64,000 nucleotides of DNA from Arminella tubonensis (GTDB taxonomy: Bacteria; Pseudomonadota; Alphaproteobacteria; Rhizobiales; Rhizobiaceae): assembly GCF_003240585.1 (NCBI RefSeq), contig NZ_PCDP01000069.1:62001-126000 (forward strand). The letters are read 5' to 3'. Shown piece by piece: positions 8,225-16,196 of the stretch; the stretch's first letter is position 1, and each line of letters opens with the position of its first letter. Both the position numbers and the translations under genes were made by a program. The notes below the pieces were generated by a model. The model was not told the DNA's origin. It saw only the letters and a program-made list of their open reading frames with translations, and searched no databases.

Positions 8225-9286
8225 TTAGAAGCTGCGCTGGAAGCGAAGGATACCAGCCCACTGATCTTCGTTGATCGAATCCCAGTTGGTGTAGGAAACT
8301 TCTGGCTCGACGAGCAGGTCCTTGACCGGATGGAACTGAAGGTTCGCAGTAGCAGCGAAGATCTTCGAGTCGGTGTAAGCGAGCTGACCAGCAACCTTGA
8401 ACTTGTCGTTGATCGGAGCGCTGACGCCACCCCAAACTGCCCAATCACCCCAGCCGATACCGGAAGCGTCGCCGCCACCGTTTGCGCCGGCGTACTTGTT
8501 CAGCTTGTCGCCGTCCGTGTTCCAGCCGCCCATCAAGAATGCGCTGAAGCCGCCGAAGTCAGCGTCTACACGAGCCTTGATAGCACCTTCTTCGACGATC
8601 GAGTCGTAACCGCCAACAACCTTGAAGGACCAAGCGCCGGCCTTGTAGCCGAGACCGAGGACGCCATCAGGAGCATAATGGTCGGAGCTGTCTTCGCCGT
8701 TCGAACCAGTTGCACCAGTACCAGAATTGGTGTCTTCGATCGAGATCACAGCCGTGAAGCCGTTGCCGGCATCATAGTTGTAGGTCAGCTGGTTGAGTTC
8801 GTACGGGCCGTCATAGACCACGTCGTCGTTGATGACGTCGCCGGCATAACCGGTGAAGACGTTGAACTGCGAGTCTTCCTTACCAACGGTGAAGCCACCG
8901 AGGCTGATGCTTGCATGCAGAAGGTTGGTGCCGGTGGAACCACCTTCCTGCCAATCCCAACGGATTTCAGTGTTGGTCTTCAGGGCGCCGTATTCGCTAT
9001 CAGTTGCAGTCTGCAACTGCAGTTCAGCGCGGGTATGCCAAAGCGTGCCGCGAACGTCGTTCGGGTTGTAGGCGTTGTACCATTCACCTTCAGTACGAAC
9101 CTTGCCGCCGATCTTCAGGCAGGTTTCCGTGCCTGGGATGTAGAAGTAGCCTTTGCCGTATGCATCGCAGATGCGAACGTATTCGAGTGGTTCCGGCTCG
9201 GCGGCAACGATAGCGTCAGCCGCGTGAGCGCCGGATACTGTTGCCAGGGCAGCAGCGGAGCCGAGAAGTAGGCTCTTAATGTTCAT
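8225..9286 (-). CDS. ropA: Major outer-membrane porin (Porin_2 family)
   Basis: This 353-residue protein is an outer-membrane general diffusion porin of the alphaproteobacterial Porin_2 family (Rhizobium RopA, Brucella Omp2). The evidence is a signal peptide ending AHA before Ala-Asp at residues 23-24, an early paired-cysteine region (YVRICDAYG then ETCLKIGG), alternating polar/aromatic beta-strand sequence, and a terminal Phe as required for outer-membrane assembly. The codons are strongly biased towards highly expressed forms. The gene stands alone between a strong terminator and a 660-base AT-rich upstream region. The symbol is assigned by family resemblance, and paralogues are common in rhizobia. 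Confidence 0.85.
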   Translation of the reverse strand: MNIKSLLLGSAAALATVSGAHAADAIVAAEPEPLEYVRICDAYGKGYFYIPGTETCLKIGGKVRTEGEWYNAYNPNDVRGTLWHTRAELQLQTATDSEYGALKTNTEIRWDWQEGGSTGTNLLHASISLGGFTVGKEDSQFNVFTGYAGDVINDDVVYDGPYELNQLTYNYDAGNGFTAVISIEDTNSGTGATGSNGEDSSDHYAPDGVLGLGYKAGAWSFKVVGGYDSIVEEGAIKARVDADFGGFSAFLMGGWNTDGDKLNKYAGANGGGDASGIGWGDWAVWGGVSAPINDKFKVAGQLAYTDSKIFAATANLQFHPVKDLLVEPEVSYTNWDSINEDQWAGILRFQRSF

Positions 9287-9886
9287 TGTATCTCCATTCG
9301 ATTTGAACTTGTGTGATTATCGAGCCGACAAGGCCCGCCCGACAGTCAGTCCGTTTCCCCAATGCGAAGCTTCAAGCTTCATTCCATCAACCTGCATTTG
9401 CGATCACTAATTTGCAAGCGCCTAAAGCACCGGCTTTCACAAAACTGTGATATATGTTGCTGAAATAACGCACAGTAAGGCATGCTTAGGAAGTTCAAAT
9501 TAGTAAGCTTTGCTTCCAATATAATCGATACTAAGGTTTACTTATGAAATAATTATCGGGAAGTATCGCGCATAATATTCAAATAGTCGTCGACTACTTA
9601 TGAAAATAACCTCAAGAAACGAAATTTATTCCGCGTAATACGATCGTATAAAGTGAATTTGTACTAAAGAATACATAGTAACGCTAAAAATACGGATTTC
9701 TCTCCTCATAAGGCCCCATTTTCAGGTGCAGGCAATCAAGGGATGAATCATAATATTAATCGCGTTTAGCATGTAATTTTTTTCGGATGGAACCATTGCC
9801 GATTTATCGGAGGCAGCTACGCAGGCTATCTAGCAGTCCACACCTGGGGAATGCCGGAATTGCCTCCAGGTCGCCGGCGAAAAGCA
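9287..9886. other. Long AT-rich gap upstream of porin
   Basis: About 600 bases upstream of the porin gene carry no convincing coding sequence and are much more AT-rich than their surroundings, especially 9450-9780. A near-palindrome, GAAGCTTCAAGCTTC, sits at 9366-9380. The region probably holds the porin promoter, a long leader and binding sites for regulators that favour AT-rich DNA. No specific site could be assigned. Confidence 0.4.
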
Positions 9887-9912
9887 AAAAGGCCCATCGC
9901 GTCGATGGGCCC
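9887..9912 (-). terminator. Intrinsic terminator of gltX-lysS
   Basis: On the minus strand GGCCCATCG and CGATGGGCC form a 9-bp stem with a 3-base loop, followed by TTTTTGCTTTT. It lies 35 bases after the lysS stop codon. Confidence 0.85.
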
Positions 9913-9946
9913 TTTCGTTCAGATGAGTCGCGTGAGGTTGATCTTG

Positions 9947-11443
9947 TCAGTCCGCCTTGTTGCGGCGGGCCGGGAACAGGATGATATCGCGGATCGACGG
10001 AGCGTTCGTGAGAAGCATGATCAGGCGATCGACGCCGATGCCGAGACCGCCGGCGGGCGGCATGCCCTGATCGATGGCGTCGAGAAATTCGTCGTCCAGC
10101 TGTTTGGCGGTTTCGCCGCGTGCATGGGCTTGTTCCAGCTGCTCGACCATGCGCTTGCGCTGTTCTTCCGGGTCGTTGAGTTCCGAGAAAGCGTTGCCGA
10201 GTTCCCACGCGTTACAATAGGTTTCGAAGCGTTCGACAAGACGCGGCTCGCCGGGCACTTCCTTGGCGAAGGGTGAGATGTCCTTTGGAAAATGCGTGAC
10301 GTGCGACGGCTGGATGAGCGTGCCTTCGACCTTCTCCTCGAAGATGTGTGCAAGGCACTCGCCCCAGGTCGAATCCTTCTCGACTTCGAAACCGGCGGCC
10401 TTGGCCGCGGCGCGGGCTTCTTCGTCGGTCTTCATTGCCAGGAAGTCGATGCCGGTGGCTTCCTTGACGGCATCCGGCATCGGCACGCGCTTGAACGGGC
10501 CCTTGAAGGATATCTGTTTGTCGCCGAAGGCAAATTCGGTGGTGCCGTGAATGGTCATGGCCAGCTCGCTGAACATCCGTTCGACGAGGTCCATGATGTC
10601 CTCGTAGTCAGCGTAAGCCCAGTAGCACTCCATCATCGTAAATTCGGGGTTATGCCGGGTGGAGACGCCTTCATTGCGGAAGTTGCGGTTAATCTCGAAG
10701 ACCTTGTCCGTCAGGCCGGAGACCAGCGTACGCTTGAGAAACAGCTCGGGCGCGATGCGCAGGTACATGTCGAGCTTCAACGTGTTGTGGTGGGTCTTGA
10801 ACGGCTCGGCGGTGGCGCCGCCATAGACCGAGTGCAGCATCGGCGTTTCGACTTCCATGAAGCCGTCGTTTTCCATGAATCGGCGAATGCCGGAGACGAT
10901 CCTACTGCGCTGCTGGAAACGGAGCTTCGATTCCTCGTTGGTCATGATATCGAGGTGGCGCTTGCGGTAGCGCTGCTCGATGTCCGAAAGGCCATGCCAC
11001 TTTTCGGGCATCGGAAGAAGCGACTTCGTCAGCATTGTGATTTCGCGAGCGTTGATCGTCAGCTCGCCACGCTTGGTGCGGCGGACGATGCCGGTAACGC
11101 CGATGATGTCGCCGATGTCGATCATCGGCAGGAGCGCACGCGCTTCCTCCGGTGTGGTGTCCTTGTGGCTGAAGATCTGGATCTTGCCGCCTGCATCACG
11201 GATGTCCATGAACATGCCGGAGTTGCGGGAAGAGTAGACGCGGCCGGCAACCGTCACGAGGTCGGTGGTTTCGGTATCAAGCTCGAGGCCGGCATATTTC
11301 TCGGCGAGCTCGGCATTGGTGATCGTCCGGTGGAAATGCGCCGGGTAGACATCGCCGATCTGCTCGCGGAGCATTTTCAGCTTCTGGGCGCGGACTTCTG
11401 TCACGTCGGAGGAGAGGGCCGTGGTTTCTGTCTTTTCGGTCAT
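9947..11443 (-). CDS. lysS: Lysyl-tRNA synthetase, class II
   Basis: This 498-residue class II aminoacyl-tRNA synthetase charges tRNA-Lys in the cytoplasm. An OB-fold anticodon-binding domain (about residues 60-165) precedes the catalytic domain. Motif 2 reads FRNEGVSTRHNPEFT, and motif 3 reads GLGIGVDRLIMLL near the C-terminus. The length fits the bacterial family. It follows gltX by 16 bases on the same strand, so the two synthetase genes appear to form one transcription unit ending at the terminator at 9887-9912. Many alphaproteobacteria use a class I LysRS instead; this one is clearly class II. Confidence 0.95.
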   Translation of the reverse strand: MTEKTETTALSSDVTEVRAQKLKMLREQIGDVYPAHFHRTITNAELAEKYAGLELDTETTDLVTVAGRVYSSRNSGMFMDIRDAGGKIQIFSHKDTTPEEARALLPMIDIGDIIGVTGIVRRTKRGELTINAREITMLTKSLLPMPEKWHGLSDIEQRYRKRHLDIMTNEESKLRFQQRSRIVSGIRRFMENDGFMEVETPMLHSVYGGATAEPFKTHHNTLKLDMYLRIAPELFLKRTLVSGLTDKVFEINRNFRNEGVSTRHNPEFTMMECYWAYADYEDIMDLVERMFSELAMTIHGTTEFAFGDKQISFKGPFKRVPMPDAVKEATGIDFLAMKTDEEARAAAKAAGFEVEKDSTWGECLAHIFEEKVEGTLIQPSHVTHFPKDISPFAKEVPGEPRLVERFETYCNAWELGNAFSELNDPEEQRKRMVEQLEQAHARGETAKQLDDEFLDAIDQGMPPAGGLGIGVDRLIMLLTNAPSIRDIILFPARRNKAD

Positions 11444-11459
11444 TGTTCTTGCGTCCGGT

Positions 11460-12917
11460 TCAGTTCTTCGGGCCGACGAGCGTTGCTACGGTCTGGGCGG
11501 CAAGTTTCAGTCGCTGGCGGACAACGGCGCGGCCGAGGATCGCCATACTGTCAAACAGCGGCAGCGAGCGCGATGAACCCGACACAGCAACGAACAGCGG
11601 CGCGACGACAACTTTCAGCTTCTTGCCCATGCGGTCGGCAATGGCGCGAAGCTCGGCTTCGACCGATTCGACATTCCATTCTAGAATCTTTTCGAGATCG
11701 GGCTGGACGGTGTTGAGGATTTCCAGCAGCTCTTCCGGTGTCGACTTGATCTTCGCGAAGGCCGCGGGATCGAGATGGAGGTCCGACTTCAACAGGAAGC
11801 CCATCAGATCAGGCAGTTCGCCGAGCTTGGAGATCCGCGACTGGGACAGCTTCAGTCCTTCGCGAAGGCGATCGTTTTCCAAGGCCCACTGAAGGACGCG
11901 GTGCTGGAAGTCCTCTTCCGAGAGCTTCTCGCGCAGCCAGCGGCCGTTGACCCAATCGAGCTTCTGGATATCGAAGATCGCTCCGGCCTTGGACAGGTTT
12001 TCAGGGTCGAACTGGGTGGCCAGCTCGTCGATGGTCAGAATCTCCTCGCCTTCGGCAATCTGTATAAAGAAAAGGCCAAGGAAATTCATCAGCGCTTCCG
12101 GCAGGTAGCCCAGCGCCGAGTAATAGGAGATCGAGGTCGGGTTCTTGCGCTTGGACAGCTTTGACTTATCGGCGTTACGCATCAGGGACAGATGCATGAA
12201 CACCGGTGGTTCGAGGCCGAGATACTGGTAGATGAGGATATGCTTCGGCACCGACGCCAACCACTCTTCGCCGCGCGCGACGTGGGTAATCTTCATCAGG
12301 TGGTCGTCGACGACGTTTGCCATGTGATAGGTCGGCATGCCATCGGCCTTGAGTAGCACCTGCATGTCGACCGCATCCCACGGAATTTCGACGGGGCCGT
12401 AGACACCGTCGACAAACTTGCACGAGCCTTCAGTCGGGATCTTCATTCTGACGACGTTCGGTTCGCCCGATGCGATGCGCGTTGTAACTTCCTCGGCGGA
12501 AAGGTTGAGACAGTGGCCGTCGTATTTCGGCTGCTTGCCGGCAGCGCGCTGGGCTGCGCGCATTTCTTCCAGCCGCTCGGGCGTGCAGAAGCAATGAAAG
12601 CCGTGGCCGTTGGCAACGATCTTGTCGACGAAAGGCTTGTAGAGATCCTTGCGGTCGCTCTGCCGATAGGGGCCGTAGGGGCCGCCGACATCGGGACCTT
12701 CCGACCATTTCAGGCCGCACCACTTCAGCGCATCCAGGACCTTCTGCTCGAATTCGGGTGTCGAGCGGGTCGCGTCGGTGTCTTCGATGCGCAGGATGAA
12801 TTCGCCGCCGTGTTTCTTGGCAAACAAATAGTTGAACAGCGCGACATAGGCTGTGCCGACATGGGGCTCGCCGGTCGGGGAGGGTGCGATGCGGACGCGA
12901 ACGCCTGATGTGGTCAT
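11460..12917 (-). CDS. gltX: Glutamyl-tRNA synthetase
   Basis: This 485-residue class I synthetase charges tRNA-Glu. The HIGH-type motif is present as APSPTGEPHVGTA (residues 11-23), and the KMSKS-type motif as KLSKR near residue 255. Cys109 and Cys111 (HCFC) with a later HC pair fit the zinc-binding insert. A C-terminal helical anticodon-binding domain completes the usual length. In alphaproteobacteria such an enzyme often also charges tRNA-Gln for the amidotransferase route, but the sequence alone does not settle that. It leads the two-gene unit with lysS. Confidence 0.94.
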   Translation of the reverse strand: MTTSGVRVRIAPSPTGEPHVGTAYVALFNYLFAKKHGGEFILRIEDTDATRSTPEFEQKVLDALKWCGLKWSEGPDVGGPYGPYRQSDRKDLYKPFVDKIVANGHGFHCFCTPERLEEMRAAQRAAGKQPKYDGHCLNLSAEEVTTRIASGEPNVVRMKIPTEGSCKFVDGVYGPVEIPWDAVDMQVLLKADGMPTYHMANVVDDHLMKITHVARGEEWLASVPKHILIYQYLGLEPPVFMHLSLMRNADKSKLSKRKNPTSISYYSALGYLPEALMNFLGLFFIQIAEGEEILTIDELATQFDPENLSKAGAIFDIQKLDWVNGRWLREKLSEEDFQHRVLQWALENDRLREGLKLSQSRISKLGELPDLMGFLLKSDLHLDPAAFAKIKSTPEELLEILNTVQPDLEKILEWNVESVEAELRAIADRMGKKLKVVVAPLFVAVSGSSRSLPLFDSMAILGRAVVRQRLKLAAQTVATLVGPKN

Positions 12918-13104
12918 GATATCTGTCCGTGATTACGTGCGGGAGATCCTTGACGGGGCACAAGGCCAAGCCGCAGGGATCGGAGCTCCTTGGATCGGCA
13001 AATCAACTGGAAATGCCACCGTCGGCGCTGCATATCCGGCAATCTTCCGTTTGGCTGGCCTTAGGCCATATTCAACCGGGAACGTCAAGGAAAACCGCGA
13101 AACG

Positions 13105-13222
13105 CCACCTCCCACTTGATGGGGGAGGTCGCGCGGAACGTGCGGGTGGGGGTGACTGTTGGATGTCGCAAGGATCACCCCACCCCGGCACGCCGTGCCG
13201 ACCCCCTCATCAAGGGGAGGGT
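13105..13222. repeat. Palindromic intergenic repeat, second type
   Basis: An inverted repeat begins CACCTCCCACTTGATGGGGG and closes with ACCCCCTCATCAAGGGG followed by AGGGTG. Inner arms GGGTGGGGGTGA and TCACCCCACCCC also pair. It is built like the element at 4608-4722 but differs in sequence. It covers the last codons and stop codon of the TerC gene (stop at 13210). Confidence 0.75.
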
Positions 13223-13962
13223 GAAGTCTTGCCTCTTGTCCGCCTGTTGCGGGCGACCATGTTGAGAAATTCGACGAGGGCCGAGAAGGCCATGGCGGCG
13301 TAGACGTAGCCCTTCGGAACGTGGAAGCCCATGCCGTCGGCGATCAGCGTCGTGCCGATCATCAAGAGGAAGGCCAGTGCCAGCATGACAATCGTCGGGT
13401 TCTTCTCGATGAAATTGGCAAGCGGCGTGGCGGCGACCAGCATGACAGTAACGGCTGCGATGACAGCGACGAACATGATCGGCAGGTGCGGCGTCATGCC
13501 GACAGCGGTGATGATGCTGTCGACGGAGAAGACGAGGTCGAGCAGCAGGATCTGGCCGATCGCGGCCGCAAAGCCTGTCGTGGTGGATTTGGCGATGAAG
13601 TCGCCATCCTGATCGGCGGGGTCGACATGGTGATGAATTTCCTTGGTCGCTTTCCAGACCAGGAACAGTCCGCCGGCGATAAGGATAATGTCCTTCCAGG
13701 AAAACCCTTGGCCGAACAGCTCGAAAAGCGGCTCGGTCAGCTGGACGATCCAGGCGATGGTGCCGAGGAGGGCGAGCCGCATGACCAGTGCCAGGCCGAT
13801 GCCAACTTTCCGCGCCTTTTCACGATTTTCAGGCGGAAGCTTGTTGGTAAGGATCGAGATGAAAATGAGATTGTCGATGCCGAGCACGACCTCCATCACC
13901 ACCAGAGTGACCAGCGCCACCCAGGCGCCGGGATCCTGTACCAGCGACAGAATATCCTGCAT
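13210..13962 (-). CDS. TerC family integral membrane protein
   Basis: This 250-residue protein is a TerC/Alx-type inner-membrane protein with about seven helices and the two family acidic motifs VLGIDNLIF (about residue 30) and VFSVDSIIT (about residue 147). TerC proteins are linked to metal ion (often manganese) export and to tellurite resistance, and no more specific role can be read here. The final residues (GKTSPSP) and the stop codon lie inside an intergenic palindromic repeat, so the native tail may have been replaced or extended by repeat insertion. An ATG at 13962 is preferred over a TTG one codon upstream; the GGTGGGG site serves both. Confidence 0.83.
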   Translation of the reverse strand: MQDILSLVQDPGAWVALVTLVVMEVVLGIDNLIFISILTNKLPPENREKARKVGIGLALVMRLALLGTIAWIVQLTEPLFELFGQGFSWKDIILIAGGLFLVWKATKEIHHHVDPADQDGDFIAKSTTTGFAAAIGQILLLDLVFSVDSIITAVGMTPHLPIMFVAVIAAVTVMLVAATPLANFIEKNPTIVMLALAFLLMIGTTLIADGMGFHVPKGYVYAAMAFSALVEFLNMVARNRRTRGKTSPSP

Positions 13963-14098
13963 CAATTATATCCCCACCTGAACACCCGGCTGAATGCCGA
14001 CCGCCAATGTAGGGGCTGAAATCTGCGGGACAAGCGTGTCGCTTGTGATTTTTCCATTTTTGAGAGAGATCACCATCCTTGAGTGGATCAGGGGCGTC

Positions 14099-14800
14099 TC
14101 AAGCGAGCTTTTTCTGCTTTGCCCCATAGGCTGCCATGAAGACCCTGATGGCGCCGCGGATGGTATAGTCTATGTCTTCCCGGGGGGGTGCGACCTCCAT
14201 GTCGCCAAACAGCCGAAGCTTGAAGAAGCTGCTGCTCGACAGGTCGAGGAAGTGACGCGCCGCCATGTCGAGATCGTCGATCTCCAGATTGCCGGCTACC
14301 ACCTCGCGTGCCAGGAAATCCTTAAGGACGGTGCGCACATTCTCCGGGCCGGAAAAGAACCGGCGACAGAGCGAGGGCATCCGGTCGCGAACGCCGATGA
14401 CGGTGCGCATGGCCGCGATCACCTTCTCATCGGTCAAATGGGTGACGAAGACCATGCCGAACTGATAGAGGCTGTCTTGGAGATTGTCGTGTTCGGCAAG
14501 TGCGGTGCGGATCATCGCGACAAACCGGTCGCGCTGGTCTTCCATCATCGCCGTGAACAAGTCTTCCTTATTGGCAAAATATACGTAGAGCGTGCCCTTG
14601 GAAACGCCGGCCTCGCGCGTTACGTCATTCATGCTTGCGGCGTCGAAGCCCATTTTCATGAAAACATATCGGGCGCCGTCGAGGATTTGCTGTCGCTTTG
14701 CCGGGTCTTCACCCGCAGCCCATCGCCCGCCCGCGGAAGGCTGATTGTCTTCCACTACGCTCACAAGTTTCTCTGCTGCCATCTTACTCAGGGTCGTCAT
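14099..14800 (-). CDS. TetR-family repressor of the divergent efflux operon
   Basis: This 233-residue regulator has a TetR helix-turn-helix at about residues 34-81 (ASMNDVTREAGVSKGTLYVYF) and a helical ligand domain. It is divergent from an emrAB-type efflux operon, and two copies of the same 16-bp inverted repeat flank the intervening promoter region, which fits autoregulation plus control of the pump. A TTG nine codons upstream is possible, but ATG at 14800 is the more usual choice. A low-complexity N-terminal arm of about 30 residues precedes the DNA-binding domain. Confidence 0.85.
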   Translation of the reverse strand: MTTLSKMAAEKLVSVVEDNQPSAGGRWAAGEDPAKRQQILDGARYVFMKMGFDAASMNDVTREAGVSKGTLYVYFANKEDLFTAMMEDQRDRFVAMIRTALAEHDNLQDSLYQFGMVFVTHLTDEKVIAAMRTVIGVRDRMPSLCRRFFSGPENVRTVLKDFLAREVVAGNLEIDDLDMAARHFLDLSSSSFFKLRLFGDMEVAPPREDIDYTIRGAIRVFMAAYGAKQKKLA

Positions 14801-14829
14801 CACTTTTTTCGAATAATCTTTAACCAAAT

Positions 14830-14845
14830 CGAACCGATTGGTTCG
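14830..14845. promoter_or_regulatory. TetR operator 1
   Basis: CGAACC-GATT-GGTTCG is a perfect 6-bp inverted repeat in the intergenic region next to the TetR gene. The same half-sites recur 60 bases away at 14890-14905, which supports a shared regulator. Confidence 0.75.
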
Positions 14846-14852
14846 CTATGAC

Positions 14853-14880
14853 TTGATATGAAGTGAAAAACGATTTATGT
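14853..14880 (+). promoter_or_regulatory. Candidate promoter of the efflux operon
   Basis: TTGATA at 14853-14858 and TTATGT at 14875-14880 are spaced by 16 bases between the two TetR operators. Transcription from here would start close to operator 2, where a bound repressor would block it. Confidence 0.45.
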
Positions 14881-14889
14881 CAACTGAAC

Positions 14890-14905
14890 CGAACCGTTCG
14901 GTTCG
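14890..14905. promoter_or_regulatory. TetR operator 2
   Basis: CGAACC-GTTC-GGTTCG repeats both half-sites of operator 1 exactly, with a different 4-base centre. It lies 36-51 bases before the chosen emrA start and about 10 bases downstream of the candidate -10 element. Confidence 0.75.
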
Positions 14906-14940
14906 ACTATTTTTACCGCAAACGTCTTGGTGCTAGCTCT

Positions 14941-16182
14941 ATGTCGTCCATTCAGAAGAACAATGTCGCACGCATTGTCAACGAGCCTGCCGATGCTGAA
15001 AATGCAGGGCCGGATGCCGTTGCATCGGTCGACGCGCCAGCTGCGGATGCCCGTAGCAACCCAGCGCCCGCCGTTTCGGCGCCGGCGCCCGGTGCCGTGC
15101 CCGCCGCTGCTCCCAAGGATGAAAAGAAGCGTCGTAGTTTGGTGTTCCCTGTCATCATGGGGCTCGCGCTGATCGGCGGCGGTTGGTACGGATATAATTG
15201 GTGGACCAACGGCCGCTTCATGGTGTCCACGGACGACGCATATATCGGCGGCGACATTGCAATCATGCAGCCGAAAGTGACCGGCTATGTCGCAAAGGTG
15301 AACGTTGTTGCCAATCAGCTGGTCAAGGCCGGCGATGTTCTCGCCACGCTCGATGATGGCGACTACCAGAACGCGCTTGCGCAGGCTCAGGCGCAGATCG
15401 TCACCGAGCAGCTCTCCCTGCAGCGTATCGACGCGCAGATCGACGGGGCCAAGGCCAGCCTCGCGCAGGCGCAGGCACAGAAGGTCGCATTGGAAGCCAC
15501 GGTTCGTGGGGCGCAGATCAACCAGACCCGCGCCAGCCAATTGCAGTCCAAGGCGGTGGGTACCGCTGCCAACGTCGACAGCGCCAACATCGCGCTTGAC
15601 CAGGCAAATGCCAATCTCGTCGGCGGCGATGCCAACATCAAGGCGGCCGAGGCCAACATCTCCCTCATAGAGGCGCAGCGCAAGGAAGCCGAAGGCTCGG
15701 TGCGCACGCTTGAGATCGCGAGAGACAAGGCCGCGCGCGACCTCAGCTTCACGATCCTGAAGGCTCCATTTGACGGTGTCATCGGCAACCGCTCGATCCA
15801 GGAAGGCGATCTGGTTTCTCCCGGCCAGCGGCTTATGGCGCTCGTTCCGGTGCGGCAGCTCTACATCGACGCGAACTTCAAGGAGACGCAGATCCAGCAT
15901 CTGGTTCCCGGCTCGAAGGTCAACGTCCACGTGGACGCCTATGGCGACAATCCGATTGTTGGGACGGTGGAATCGATCGCGCCGGCCTCGGGCTCGGTGT
16001 TCTCGTTGCTGCCGCCGGAAAACGCGACGGGCAACTTTACCAAGGTGATCCAGCGCGTCCCGGTTCGCATCGCGCTTCCACAGGATGCGCTCGACAGCGG
16101 ACGCCTGCGCGCCGGCCTCAGCGTCGTCGTCGATGTTGATACCCGCACCGCGCCGACGAACAGCGCGTCCGCGAGCAAGTAG
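14941..16182 (+). CDS. emrA: Efflux membrane fusion protein (EmrA/HlyD type)
   Basis: This 413-residue periplasmic adaptor links an inner-membrane drug pump to an outer-membrane channel. A proline/alanine-rich cytoplasmic tail (1-65) precedes one membrane helix (about 68-88), then a barrel-sandwich lipoyl half-motif (STDDAYIGGDIAIMQPKVTG), a long Gln/Ala-rich coiled-coil hairpin (about 150-260) and the second lipoyl half with KAPFDGVIGNRSIQEGD. The frame is open to 14863, but that part contains TetR operator 2, so the start at 14941 is chosen despite a weak ribosome-binding site. emrB follows after 14 bases. Confidence 0.87.
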   Translation: MSSIQKNNVARIVNEPADAENAGPDAVASVDAPAADARSNPAPAVSAPAPGAVPAAAPKDEKKRRSLVFPVIMGLALIGGGWYGYNWWTNGRFMVSTDDAYIGGDIAIMQPKVTGYVAKVNVVANQLVKAGDVLATLDDGDYQNALAQAQAQIVTEQLSLQRIDAQIDGAKASLAQAQAQKVALEATVRGAQINQTRASQLQSKAVGTAANVDSANIALDQANANLVGGDANIKAAEANISLIEAQRKEAEGSVRTLEIARDKAARDLSFTILKAPFDGVIGNRSIQEGDLVSPGQRLMALVPVRQLYIDANFKETQIQHLVPGSKVNVHVDAYGDNPIVGTVESIAPASGSVFSLLPPENATGNFTKVIQRVPVRIALPQDALDSGRLRAGLSVVVDVDTRTAPTNSASASK

Positions 16183-16196
16183 GTTCGGAGAACCCC

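Noticed and set aside
10292..11716. 474-codon plus-strand frame opposite lysS and gltX
   Set aside because: It spans two certain synthetase genes on the other strand and lacks any coding signal of its own.
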